NCBI GenBank assembly: GCA_022701365.1
Contig: JAKUHH010000014.1
Location: forward strand, 451-64,450
Length of the DNA: 64,000 nt
Source of the DNA: Mycocentrospora acerina
Lineage: Eukaryota > Ascomycota > Dothideomycetes > Pleosporales
Reading direction: 5' to 3'
The position numbers and the translations under genes were made by a program. Within the stretch, counting starts at the first letter, position 1, and every line of letters begins with the position of its first letter. Under the pieces are notes generated by a model. It had not been told where the DNA came from. It was given only the letters and a program-made list of their open reading frames with translations, and did no database searches. This document shows positions 22,331 to 33,970 of this stretch, piece by piece.

Positions 22331-24172
22331 CGAAGACACCCTCAAGGCCCTTGGTCATGCATGTCGGGCGCTGCACGAATTACTGCTCGAACTATTGCCA
22401 TGCATACGCCGTCCCGGTGCAGCTCAATCTCGTCTACGACTAGAACAATGTCGTGCCTGGCACTAATGGCACCATACCTTCTGATCATAACCCGGTTCTC
22501 GGTGAGTGAAACGATTGGAAATAACATGCAGTGTTAAAACTGCAAAACTCGCCATTTCTTGCCAAGGTTGTACAAAAAGTGGTTGAGAACGTGCAGGCCA
22601 TAGCCTCAATACTATCATCGTTCCTGTACTTTGTTGTATTATTTGCTTATTTGACATGGTTGCGTTGGATCTGAACGGACAGTACAACTAGACTCCGTGT
22701 GTTCCGACTAACCGAGAGCCTGGTCAGCTTGGTGACCTCTAATTACACCATTGTTTCGACTTTCAATAACCTTACCACTATACGTCGCATCGCGACATTA
22801 GTCAATTCGGCCGGTAACCATCTCAACTTTCTACCTAGTCCACTGTGTAACCCCGCAGACGTATGTATGAGACAATCTGCGTCGTCTCCTGTAGACTCTG
22901 TTTATTGTGCTCATTGTTGTAGCCGATGCAGCTAGCAATGGCTCCACTCTGTATGTCTAGAATTTCTTGCCCATCAGCTGCTCCAAAGTGCACACCCTTG
23001 CCGAATCGACGTAAAATGTTTTGTTCACGTATGGGTAGAGCACCATACTTGCATTCGTTGCATCCTGAGAAAGATCGGCTCAGCGGTGTAGTGAGCAATG
23101 GTGGCACAAACCCATGTAATGTGTTGAAAAAAAGAATACCAGCAGTTGATGGCGTGGCTTACGGATTATTGTTCCGACCATCTTTACCTACTTCGGATCG
23201 CATTCATTTACTTCTGTTCATCAAAAAAGCAACCCAGCAGGCCTAGCGATGCGTGCATGATTTGGAAGTTGTTTCTCTATCAACTTGTGTAGTTTGCTTG
23301 ACACTTTGAATCCGCTCAGAGCATTGAGCTTAGTAGTTGTGGTCATGGCTGAGGGCGCGGGCCTGTGATAATCGCAAACGCTTTTTTAGATCTCATGGAA
23401 TATTGTATTGAACAAATATGAGCAAATTAAATGATTTCGCACTCGCCGTGAATAGAGCGTATCATCGATCAGCGCAGCAAACGTTGTCAGAGCTTAAAAA
23501 ACTAGATTTTTTGATGAGAATTCCCCGTCTTCTAAGACTCATGACTGCTGTAGATTGATGAGGACCAATTCTAGCCCCTCGTAGGCGACGACATTAACAA
23601 AGAAACTCCTAGATCAATTGTTAAGAGAATTATGCACTGTGAAGGCTTTATCAATTTATCTGTCCTAAACAGAGATATAAGAGATCTGAACTCAAACCGT
23701 TCCATTTGAATAAAAGTAAAACGAATACTAAATAATGACCTTTCAACATCTTTTTTAACTAGATTGAATTAAAATAGTTCACATAACTTTTTGACATTAA
23801 ATTCAATTGCATCTTAAACTCAAGAAACTAATTTCACTTTCATTACTCCCAGAAAGTCAAAAAGTTATATTATCTATTATTGGGAGTCTACTGCATCGCC
23901 AAATCCATATTAACACAAATGGCATCAAAACTAAGGTGACGTGCCCAACAGAAATTTGCTTAAAAACCATTCATTAGCTCCTGTAGTGAACAATTAAATT
24001 GCGACTGGAAATTTACTCCATCATAATTTACGCAAGAGTTTACAGCTTCGCTTCCCACACGTAGTTTTGACAATAATTGGAAAATAAAGAACGACATGTC
24101 ATCTGTAGTGATACCTCTATTTTAGATAGTTATGCATAAAGATGCGTCAGACGCTATATTTGCAATTGCCTC

Positions 24173-24185
24173 ATGAGATAAATTG
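24173..24185. repeat. 13-bp target-site duplication, left copy
   Basis: ATGAGATAAATTG is repeated exactly at 30367-30379, directly after the A-tract that ends the LINE. This is what target-primed reverse transcription of a LINE leaves behind. Confidence 0.75.
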
Positions 24186-27100
24186 GAAAAAACACCAACT
24201 TTGCCTTTTTCAGCGCGTCTGTTCTGACGCCTGCAGCATCAATATCTCATCAGATATCATCTCAACACACATTAGACAGTCTCTCCTCTAATTTCTAGAG
24301 CCCTAGGGCCTAGGGTAGTGGTTTGCAGCTAGGTTGCAATCCTGCAATTGTGCAACATTAATTTTTTAATGTTTAATGCTTAGACTATAACTACACTAGA
24401 ATGTTAAGAGGCTAGAAATAGCCCTCTTGCTAACACTAGAAATAGACCCTAACTACCTGATTTTTAATTTCCTAGAAATAGTGCTAGGGCTAGTCCTAGC
24501 CCTAGCCCTAGCAACAGGCCTAATACTAGAGCAGCTAACCTCTATGCTATACTCTACTTAAATAAGGAGGAGATAGTAAAGAGTAAAGATAAGCTAGCTA
24601 ATATTTTTGTAGAACAAGAGCCTAGAGCTTTAAAGAAACAAACAACAGAGCAACGCTTACTAAAAAAAGAAAATCTAGAAAAAACTATTAATCTAGATAA
24701 CTACTGCTAAGCAGAAAGAGAGGTAGGAATACCTAATTAAATAAGGTATTAAAGCTTTTTAAGATGCACTACTGCTTAGTGCAGATAACAATACTAGAGT
24801 AGCTACTAAGGAGCTACTAGCTTAAGCAGAAGCAGTAGTAGAAGGCAGGCTTATCTGCAACTACGCTGCTACTTAAGAGCTAGTTAGAGATATAAAAGCT
24901 ATTTAAATTTAATTATAATAATAATACAAAAATACTATAAACTAACATTAAAAAAATATAAAAAATGCAGTATATTATAATAATAATTAAAAAACACAAA
25001 GTTATAGGCTTAAGTAGCAGGCCTAGCAGACTCTGCTTTTGTTACAAATAATAACAAAAATAATAAAAATAATAAAAATAATAAAAATACTTAAAATACT
25101 TAAAAACTAAAAAATAACACTTGCAAGCTACTCTAGAGCAGCAGAAGTAAAAAGAGCTAATCTTACTTATAAACTAAGATTTTTAATGTAGCTTAAATGT
25201 ACTACAGCAGAGAGATGCTATAAACACTGCTCTAGCTGCTATTATAAATAAAGCACCTGTAGTAGCTAAAATTAGCTTTACTACTAATAATAATATTATT
25301 ATTATAACAATAGACACTTATAACGCTAATTTTCTGCTTATAAATTAAGATAGCTAGATTTCTAGTATCTAGTTTTAATACTAAAAAATCTAGAAATTAA
25401 AGAGCTAGATCTAAGTAGTAGCTTACTACATCTATGTATATAATAAGTTTTTACTAAACCCTGCTCTTCTAAAAATAGGAATAAGGACATTTAATAATGT
25501 TACTATACAAGACAGCCCTAGGTAGCTTAAAATAAGAGAAAACCTAGAAAAGCTTAGTAGTGCTGCTCTTAATAGAAGATACACTTCTATTGTTTTTGCA
25601 GTAAAAAATTAACAAGAGTGCAATACACTCTTAGCTAGAAAAACACTAGCAATTGCAGAAGAAACAGCCTTTCTAGCAGCTTTTAGAGCCCCTACTGCAG
25701 CTTAGCAGTGCTCTAGCTGCTATAAACTAAGGCATGCTAGTTTTAGCTGTAAAGATAGAGGTTGCAAATTCTGCAATTAAGAGCACTACATAAAAGATTA
25801 TGCAAGTTGCAAAGACTGCAGCACAACAGGGGGCTTATGCTAACACTAATCTCTTATCTGCAGAAATTGCAAAAGAGAACATAGAGCTACAAGCTATAGG
25901 TGTAGCTATAAGCACCCTAAAAACACATAAAACACATATGCAATAGAATTAAACACTACTACTACTACTACTAATAATAATAGTAGTTCTAGTACTGCTA
26001 CTAATATAAATACTAATACTACTACTAATACTAGTACTAGTACTACTATTAATAAAAACACTCCTCTAGTAAACGCACTATAAGTGCTAAACAAAACGTT
26101 ATTCTAGCACAGATATTTTAGATACTCTAATATCTAAAAGAAAAGGAGAAATAATCTTCCTACAACATAATGTAGGAAAATACTAAGAAACTTAATAATC
26201 TCTCTTAAAAATAGCATTTACTTAAAAAGCAGACCTAATTCTAGTGCAAGAACCTAGCATATAGCTAGATAGACAGAATAAGTAGTTTTTACTGCAACAT
26301 CTTGCCTATAATCTAGTCTTACTAGAAACTACTAAAAGACCTAGAACTGCTATCTATGTCTATACTAAAACTAGCCTAAAGTATAGCTTAAGGCTAAATA
26401 TAAGTAAAGATACAGACTTAATAGTTTTAGAAATAATAGGCTTAGCAAAAGACTTTCTTTTGCTAAACCTTTATAATAAAAAAGAATTAGCAGCAGACTC
26501 TAAAACATAGTCTAATAGTTAAAAGATAGTGCAAAGGCTGCTCTTAAGCCTAGATTTAAAACAATAACTCTTTTTACTAGCAGGTAACTTTAATAGCTAC
26601 TACGCTTAGTAAAATACTGCTATACAAAACCCTAATCTAGAGGCTAAGCAGCTAGTAGAGTAGTTAGAAAAGTATAATTATTAGCTGCTAAATACTAACT
26701 AAGAGCAAATATTCTATAAGTCTAATCTTAGAGTAAAGTTAGTAATTAACCTAGCTTTTAGTACAGGCTTTAAAAATAGCCCTTAGGAGAATTAGCAGAA
26801 GGGCAAGGATACTAGATCTAACTATATACTAATTAGCTACTCTGCTATTTCTTTAAACAAACAAAAAACGTATATAAATCCTATTTTAGACTTACCTTAT
26901 GCTTTAGAAAAAGCAGACTAGGAAATCTTTAATATAGAGCTTGCTCTAGAATTTACTATAAATAAAATACAATAAAGCTTCTAGAAATAGAAGCTTTAAT
27001 AAAATAATAACAGCTTAAGGACCTAGAAATATTAGCTAGCCTAACTAGAAAAATTAATAGCATAGTAGAGCTACTTACTTTAACTATTTAAGCAGTAGCT

Positions 27101-30100
27101 AATAATTCTATTCCTAAGCTAAAGCTTAGCGTAAGATTAAAGCCTTAGTAGAGCAAAGAGCTAGCAAATTAGAAGAAACTCTATAGCAAAGCCTTGCAAC
27201 GCTACCTCTTATACCCTAGCTTAAAAAATAAGAAAAAATTAAATAGGCTACACAATAGCTATTTAAAAAATATAAAAATAGCAAAGATAGAGTACTAGAA
27301 TCTATTTCTGCAAAAAGTATAAAGAAAAGTTTTTTTTAAAGCTTTTAACTATATAAAAGAAAGAACAGTTAGAACAGTCTCTCCTCTGCAATATAAAGCA
27401 GCAGAAGAAGAGACTCTAGTTATAAAGGAGTTTAGTAAGCAGTGTACTGCTTTTAGTACTACACTATTTTCTAGTCTACCTAGCTCTACAGCCTTTCTAG
27501 ACTAGACTAGCTATAAGCAAAACAGAGCCTAGGCCTAGCCTAAGAAACTTGTTAAAATAGAGATCTATAACGCTATATTCTCTAGCTCTTAGAAAAAGGC
27601 TTCTAGCACAGATAATTATCTTTTGCAATTATTTAAAAAGCTTATTAATAACAAACTCTAGACTTTGTATTACTATATTAAATTCTATTTACTATAGGCT
27701 ATTACCTTTAATGCTAGTAATAAGCAATAGGTGTTATTTTACCTGAAGTAAATAAAAAAGACAACTCTTAATTTAAGTCTTATAGTGTTATTTTACTATT
27801 AAACTGCTTAGGCAAAGCATTTAAAAAAATGCTAGCTACTAGGCTTAGTTACCTAGCAGAAGCAGGAATAGAAGATCTCCTTTAGCCTACTTAAATTGGC
27901 AGCAGAAAGCAGAAATTAGCACTAGACGCTTGCCTATTACTACAGTTAAAAGTAGAGGCAGGCTAGGCTAGTAAGAAAATTACAGGCCTGCTATTTTTAG
28001 ATATTAAAGGAGCCTTTAACTATGTTGCTACATATTAAGTATTAGTAATATATAAGAAATTAAGGCTGCCTTTAGTATTTATTAGGTAGGTTAAGTATTT
28101 TCTAAGTAATAAATATTTATAACTAAAATTTAATAATAACACATAAGCACTAGAAAGAATTAAGATAGGCATACCTTAAGGATTTCTTATATTACATATC
28201 TTCTTTCTAATCTATATTAGAGACATTTGTAAGCCTAGGCCTGCTACTTTTAATTTCTCTTACTTAGATAATATTGCAATAGGAGCAAAAGCAGTAACAG
28301 CAGAAAAAGTAGTAGCAATACTAGAAAAAACTGCTAAGGCTATGCTTCTAAAAGCAAAAAAGAGTGCTATTAAATTTAAAATTTCTAAAATAGAGCTTTT
28401 ATTTGCTAGCAAAAAAAGAATAACAGAAACAGAAACTCTACTAATAGGAAATAAGACTATCTATCCTAGCTCTCTAGTTAAGTAGTTAGGTTTTTTCTTA
28501 AATAAAAAGCTTTCTTATAAATAATATATATAAAATAAGGTTACTACAGCATAATAAGCCTTCTATAGCCTATAAAGGCTAGGTATTATATAAAAAAGCC
28601 TTAGCATATAAGCAACTAGACTGCTATATATTTCTTATATTTAGTCTATTACAGACTATAGCACATAATTATAGTAGAAAAGAGGAAACAAAGGACTGCT
28701 ACACTATTAATAAATAATGCAAAATACTATATTAAGATAAATACTAGAAGCTTTTAAAGGATCTCTAATAAAAGTACTAGTAATAGAAGCAGCAATCTTA
28801 CTTTTAAAGATTAAAGCAGAAAAGCTATACTAGCAATATGCTTTAAGGCTACTTTCCTTTAGTAGCAATTACCCTATTAAGAAAGCTATTAGCAGAGAAA
28901 AATAACAAAAAAACACTTAAACACTATAAATAGAAAAAAAATAAAATTAGCTTAGCAGACTTGTTAGCAGAACAGAGAAACACTTTAATATAAAGAAAAT
29001 ATTAGTTCTACTAGCAAAGCTATAGAGTAAGCCTGCAGACTCTTATGCTACTATCTATATTTCTAGAGAAAATAAAGAAGAGACTGTAAAAGCCTACTAA
29101 AACTAGTTACTACAAAAACACAAAAAATAATAATAAAAAAATTAGATAATCCTAGCTACTGCTGCTACTGCTAGAAATAGCAATAGCAATAGTATTACTA
29201 CTACTACTACTACTACTACTAGGCTAGCTAAACCTATCTTGCTATACACAGACAGGTCAAAATAGGGAGAAGAGACTGCAGCAGGCTGTTGTTAAATAGA
29301 CCTGCTTAGTCTTAATTACTTGCAGACAAAAAGCTACAACCTAGGACAAGGTCTAGAAATAATAGACACTAAGCTATACACTAGTTTAAAAGCGCTAAGT
29401 AACTTAGTACTATAAGAGCTTTTTATAGAAACTATCTATATTTTTATAGATAGCTAAGCAGCCTTAAAAAGACTATAAAGCACTGCATTAAAAAGAGAAT
29501 AAAAAATTAGCTATCTAATTACTAGGCTTTATAAAAGGTTAGTATAACAAGGAAATAGAGTAGATTTTAAGTAGATTCTAGGCTACTAAAAAATTAAAGG
29601 AAATAACTATGCTAACAGGCTAGCTAAGGCAGGCCTAAAGCACATAAAAATAGAAAAAGAAGATGTTACTACTACTTTAAGCTATCTAAATAGAAAGCTA
29701 AAAGAAGAAATAACCTTAAAATAGCAAACAAGCTAGCAATAAGCTAAAGAAAAAGAGAGAGGCAAAAGCTATAATAGTAATACTAAAAGGCAACCTAAGT
29801 TTACTCTTAAAGCTAAGCCTTTACTATTTCTTAAGCAAATTATAGCAGCTTACTATTAGCTTAAGCTAAGAAAAGGCTTTTTTAAAGCATTTTCTAGAGT
29901 AATAAGTAAAGATAAAAAAAAGAGCATGTTTTAGTAGCTGCAATGTGTTATAAATACCTAAACACCTGCTCTTATACAACAAACACTATAATCTAGAGAG
30001 AAAATAAATGCAGAAAGAGATAGGCAGGCTAATAATAGCTGCTATCTTTAATACTAAAGTTAGGCAATTATTACTACTTAAGTTTTTGCAAAAAACAGAA

Positions 30101-30366
30101 ATAGCAACAGCTAGGTAGCTGCTTGCTGCAGGAGCCTTAACCTAAAGGCCTACTATAGTAATAAACAACTATTTTAGAATACTCTATTTTTAGCAAGCTA
30201 TGTAGTAAGAGCACTACTACTGTTTTACTAGGCTTCTAAAGCTCTAGAAAAGAGTGCTTAGCCTAAGAGGAAAAACAGCGCCTTATAGACTAATGTCTGC
30301 ATAGGCATTATTATATTTAGTCTAGCTCATTAGATAGATTAATGCAATATAAATGATGAAAAAAAA
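24186..30366 (+). mobile_element. RIP-degraded LINE (non-LTR retrotransposon) with RNase H
   Basis: Broken element of about 6.2 kb on the plus strand, ending in GATGAAAAAAAAA and flanked by a 13-bp duplication. Through many in-frame TAG/TAA codons one can still read: a CCHC-rich gag-like region (about 25715-25920; CKFCN, CKDC, CRNCK); an APE-type endonuclease region (about 26240-26900); a reverse transcriptase with LFLDIKGAFNYV (about 27991-28026) and a YLDN box (about 28262) in place of Y-x-D-D; and an RNase H domain starting LYTDRSK (about 29240). This order fits Tad/I-type fungal LINEs. The stops fit loss of Gln and Trp codons by C-to-T and G-to-A changes, so it is not active. It lies within the metabolite cluster between the swnR-like and P5CR-like genes. 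The first 100 bp (24186-24290) look undamaged. Confidence 0.85.
25950..26050. repeat. CTA/ATA microsatellite-like tract inside the LINE
   Basis: A run of CTA and ATA triplets (ACTACTACTACTACTAATAA and further) within the gag-like region of the LINE. A second CTA run lies at about 29195-29220. Both may be low-complexity codon runs of the element rather than independent repeats. Confidence 0.5.
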
Positions 30367-30379
30367 ATGAGATAAATTG
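30367..30379. repeat. 13-bp target-site duplication, right copy
   Basis: Exact copy of 24173-24185, placed directly after the A-tract at the 3' end of the LINE. Confidence 0.75.
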
Positions 30380-32260
30380 TGCTGAAATGAGATTGTTCCA
30401 TCTTCTGATTTCGGTAGGCTGGCTTATGAGGATTCACTGCTGAGCTGCAAAGTAGAAAGTTCGAAAGTACGGTTACTAGCTGAAAGGGAGAATCGAACTA
30501 GAGAGGTTTAAGTTGAGTTTATGTTCTATGCAATTTTACAAATTTCCCACTCTGCTTTTAAAGCTAGAAGGTACACATTGTTGGTTAACAATGTGCATTT
30601 AAAAAACGTTACTATATCTAATCAAATCAATCGAGTGACTTGGTAAAAATTCAATTGTTTCTAGTAAATGTTTTGTTTAACTCTTGAACCCCTTCTTCGA
30701 CTTCAATTCCTCTGCAGGTTCATCTCAAATTTCTCAAAACAACATCATCTTAATGATAGGCCTCCTCTAACAGTTTGATGCCGATGTACGAAGGACCAGC
30801 CTACTCTATGCTTCCTGAAGTATTCAAATGGCGTTTCTTCCGCAAAGAATTTCTATCTGTCGCGTAGAATTTATCAATCTACTAGCCTCACAGCTAGAGA
30901 TCAATTGTTGAAGGCTTCGAAAATGGAAGTTTGGTGTATTTCGATTAATGATTCAATTGACTCTGACAATTTGTGGCTGAGTTCGATGTGAAGTAAAACG
31001 ATAACAGCTTTTTTCTAACTATATTTTGGGCACACAACTATTGGTTAGCGACTGCTCGGATCATTAAGTTTTTTACTACGCTCCTATTTAACTACGCGGG
31101 AAAAGCGATTTCATATCTTAAAATATGGCTGGATAGTAAAAATTGTGCTTTTTAGATCACTGAGCGTCTTTGAGCTGAAGTAGTTCAATTTTATCATTAA
31201 AACTCTCAAATTTGACTCAACTCGTAGTTGGAGAAACGAATCAATCTCCGCAACATTAAAGTATAGTAATTTTTTTTGGATGATTGATAGGTAATTGGGT
31301 GACATATAACATTTAGCCTGCAATTACGGATGGTGGTAACTAAATCTTGCGCACTACGGGATCAATAGATATAATACAATCTCTACTTTCGCTCTTCTTA
31401 AAGTTTGTGAGGCTATTAAGGTTTCAACCAGACATAACAGGACACATGAACCTTCTGCTACCTACTCTGTATAGAAAAACGTCGACCTCGAAGTTCTTCA
31501 GGTCCTAAGCATTACATAGAGCTAGGTTGATGTGCCACCATTTTTTAGATTTCTTTTCCAATTGAATAATCCAATAATTAAAATGGTCATCATCTGGGAA
31601 TGGGCTTTCCAAGGGGTATGTAGACGAGCAGAGCTATCGAATTACAGTGGTGTTACACTCGAATTTGGAAGCTGAAATTCCTTCTCACAGAAATGACTGG
31701 CTATTATGCCGTCATGACGTTTGTAAATATATTTTTGGCTAGTTCTAAAATCAATATTCTTGGTGTTAAAAGAAATTAATCTCGCAGTCAAAAGTGTTGA
31801 AGAAGAAGCCCTTAAGTATTGAAGAAGAAACCCTTGAGTGATGTTTCTTCATGTGCTACGGAAATTCAAGAGTACTGTAATTATTGCTGATAGGCTCTTC
31901 GAAGAATGCTAACAATCCGAGTCTGCGTTATGACTTAAATTCTTAGTTAGAAGATGCTTACAAAAACCTACACAAATATTAACAAATTGTTCTTGAGAAA
32001 GGCATTTCTCAGCCAACAAAATTAACTTTCTAGCTACAGCAGCACGAAGATCGCCCTCTTGGTAGCTTACAGAAACATCGAATTTCAATTATAGTGACAA
32101 ACACTGATGGATTACTGGAGGAGGAAAAATGGTAAGAAATATCGATTGAATAGAATTTATTCAATTATTTCTAATGCTGGCTAACATATCTAGCGACTTG
32201 AAAAGCAAAATTTTGCCTCTCTCCGCCTTTGGAATCTGGTATTATCATTACATTCGGAGA
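30380..32260. other. intergenic between LINE and P5C reductase-like gene
   Basis: No gene is supported. It contains the inverted copy of dispersed repeat B (30858-30907) and a small 22-bp tandem duplication at about 31795-31838 (TTGAAGAAGAA-CCCTT units). The remainder is AT-rich with scattered stops. Confidence 0.4.
30858..30907 (-). repeat. dispersed repeat B, copy 2
   Basis: The reverse complement matches 5458-5507: CAATTGATCTCTAGCTGTGA, then CTAGTAGATTGAT, then CTACGCGACA. Similarity fades outside the block. Confidence 0.4.
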
Positions 32261-33238
32261 TCATGCCTGATGACTTCCCAATTCCACTCCTTTGAATCCA
32301 GAACTGGAATGAGTATCCTCAGAGCCCTTGCTCATTGCCTTATTTGCGTGCCAGCTCTCCTCTACTGCAGCCCGTACGGCCTCGGTCGTATCAAGTCGAT
32401 CGAGAGTACGGATTGCTTTTTCAGTACTACCGCCAGCGACACACACATCCCCTAGTAGTTCAAGTAGTGTAGTATCGGGAGCCTCCTGTGCTAGTAGAGC
32501 CGCTCCTAGGCAGGACTGAATCACCAACCTTTGTGCAATCACTGGAGGAAGACCAAAGGCTGCCCCGGCAGTCACCAGAGACTGCATAAGATGGAAAAAA
32601 TAGGCTGGAGCGGACCTAGAGGCACGAATAAGCTCTTCGATACAGAAAATTGGGAGACTGACAGTGACGTACCCGGACACAGATGCCACGATATCCAACA
32701 AATCTTCGCGTGGAAGCATTGCTACAACTGGAGACATACACTTGAAAATAAATTGAATTTCAGATGAAACACTCGATGTGGTCGATTGGTTGGCGAAGAG
32801 TGCGGTAGCGCCCTGACGCACGGCAATGGGCGTGTTAGGCATAGTCCGGACGACTGGCGTGTCAGGTGGCAGCCAACTCTCCAGCTGGGCAATTGTGATG
32901 CCTGGGCATACTGTGACTACTACCAGCTGCTGCGTCGCCCCGGCAGACGTGAAAGCCTGTGTGATCTCGTGACAAACTGCGGAGGTGAAGGCAGGCTGTG
33001 TTGCAATCACAACGATGTGTCTGCTTCTCTTGTGCTTGAGCGATTTCCAAATCTGGGGATCTGTGTTGTCGCATGTCACCGTGGTTTTAGGGTAGTCATG
33101 TTGCAGCTTCTCGGCGGCATCTGGACGGCGATGGGTCAAAGCAAGGGAGTAAGACTGGCTGGCCTCAGATGATAGTCCATCCAAAATGGAACGACCGAAA
33201 ATGCCGCAACCAATGATGGTCAATTGAGTGGATTGCAT
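32261..33238 (-). CDS. pyrroline-5-carboxylate reductase-like imine reductase
   Basis: P5C reductase family (ProC-like), NAD(P)H-dependent reduction of a cyclic imine to an imino acid. The frame reads through as 325 aa, but a 57-bp in-frame intron is visible at 32616-32672 (GTACGT donor, CTCTAG acceptor). Splicing (exons 33238-32673 and 32615-32261) gives 306 aa and restores the family motif as VSGSAPAYFF. Other landmarks: N-terminal GCGIFG (residues 10-15), VVRTMPNTPIAVRQGAT in the middle and the C-terminal dimer-forming helical region, where the usual GGTT-type loop reads AGGSTEKA. It sits in the metabolite cluster, which lacks an aminotransferase gene, so it may make pipecolate from a lysine-derived imine, or proline. 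A housekeeping role is less likely given its position. P5CR-like genes have been reported next to swnK in some swainsonine producers. Confidence 0.85.
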   Translation of the reverse strand: MQSTQLTIIGCGIFGRSILDGLSSEASQSYSLALTHRRPDAAEKLQHDYPKTTVTCDNTDPQIWKSLKHKRSRHIVVIATQPAFTSAVCHEITQAFTSAGATQQLVVVTVCPGITIAQLESWLPPDTPVVRTMPNTPIAVRQGATALFANQSTTSSVSSEIQFIFKCMSPVVAMLPREDLLDIVASVSGYVTVSLPIFCIEELIRASRSAPAYFFHLMQSLVTAGAAFGLPPVIAQRLVIQSCLGAALLAQEAPDTTLLELLGDVCVAGGSTEKAIRTLDRLDTTEAVRAAVEESWHANKAMSKGSEDTHSSSGFKGVELGSHQA

Positions 33239-33715
33239 TGTTTTCTAATATTGTCCGTAACTGATGGTTGTTCATCGGTTTTCGCCCACGGACACGACAT
33301 TTATACGCAGTTGCGTAAAGCAGTCAGCCACTTTTGGCATAATTATACTAAACACACTATTGAGAGGCATTCTGTAGTCACGCCTCTTGAGCACTGCAGC
33401 AGTGACGTGGCCCAGTCAAGCAAAGCAATTTTTCTGCGCCTTTTCTAGTAGGACGAAACGTCGATCCTCAACTCCGCTCCACCTTTCAAAAGAACAATGT
33501 CTGATACAGTCTCATCTTCTAAGTCGCTGATGTTTGGCTTCACTTGGAACTATTTCCAACAAACGATGATGTGGCAAAGTCAGATGCTAGAAACATTATC
33601 CATCTTATACGGCCAACTTCTGGAGCATGCAGTCGGTAACATCTTCGGAACGTGAGGACTGACAGCACCATGCGTCAACTCTCGTTCACTCATTACTTAG
33701 TCATTAAGGAGCAAG

Positions 33716-33970
33716 ACGGGCCAGCGAAAACAACTCATTCCATATTTGCTTTTTTCGGCCCGCTGCAGGTAGTGCGCTAGTCGAGCCGATAATCTCACGT
33801 TCAGATTGCTACTGATGGAACGGGACGAGCCGGCAAATGACGCAAAAAAGCCAATTTTGCTTTTTCGAGTCAGCTGCAGATGGCGCGCTAGTCTACTATC
33901 CTAGGCGCCGCCGTCCAGATATCCTTGTAATTAATTTCCTGCTAGTGGAACGGGACAGGTCGGCAAAATC
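33716..33970. repeat. imperfect tandem repeat, about 2.2 units of 104-130 bp
   Basis: Units begin at 33716, 33820 and 33950 with ACGGG(A/C)CRG-type sequence. They share a CTGCAG-GCGCGCTAGTC-like core and a GCTA-TG-GGAACGGGAC end. The third copy is truncated to about 20 bp. No open frame is conserved between units. Confidence 0.6.

Larger units (their letters stand above)
21167..24172. other. 3-kb intergenic stretch with a GC-rich island
   Basis: No gene is supported. The segment 21880-22330 is strikingly GC-rich against AT-rich surroundings (described separately). On the minus strand near 22920-23107 a short frame (SGCNECKYGALPIREQNIL) looks somewhat protein-like but has no recognisable family. 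The rest is AT-rich and featureless up to the left target-site duplication of the LINE. Confidence 0.4.

Noticed and set aside
21880..22443. Plus-strand open frame of 187 codons in the GC-rich island, and a 135-codon frame on the other strand.
   Set aside because: Both are rich in Arg, Pro and Ala as expected from GC-rich non-coding DNA; neither shows a domain, and they overlap.
22835..23107. Minus-strand open frame of 90 codons with a cysteine pair.
   Set aside because: Two frames look equally plausible and no family fits, so it is not called.
25906..26094. Minus-strand frame very rich in Val and Leu, looking like a membrane protein.
   Set aside because: It is the reverse reading of the CTA/ATA triplet tract inside the LINE.
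30440..30520. A GAATCGAAC motif suggesting a tRNA T-arm on the minus strand.
   Set aside because: The flanking bases do not form the T stem or a cloverleaf. No tRNA or rRNA was found in the window.
31795..31838. Two 22-bp repeats, considered as a CRISPR-like array.
   Set aside because: Only two adjacent units without spacers, in a eukaryotic genome; a simple tandem duplication.
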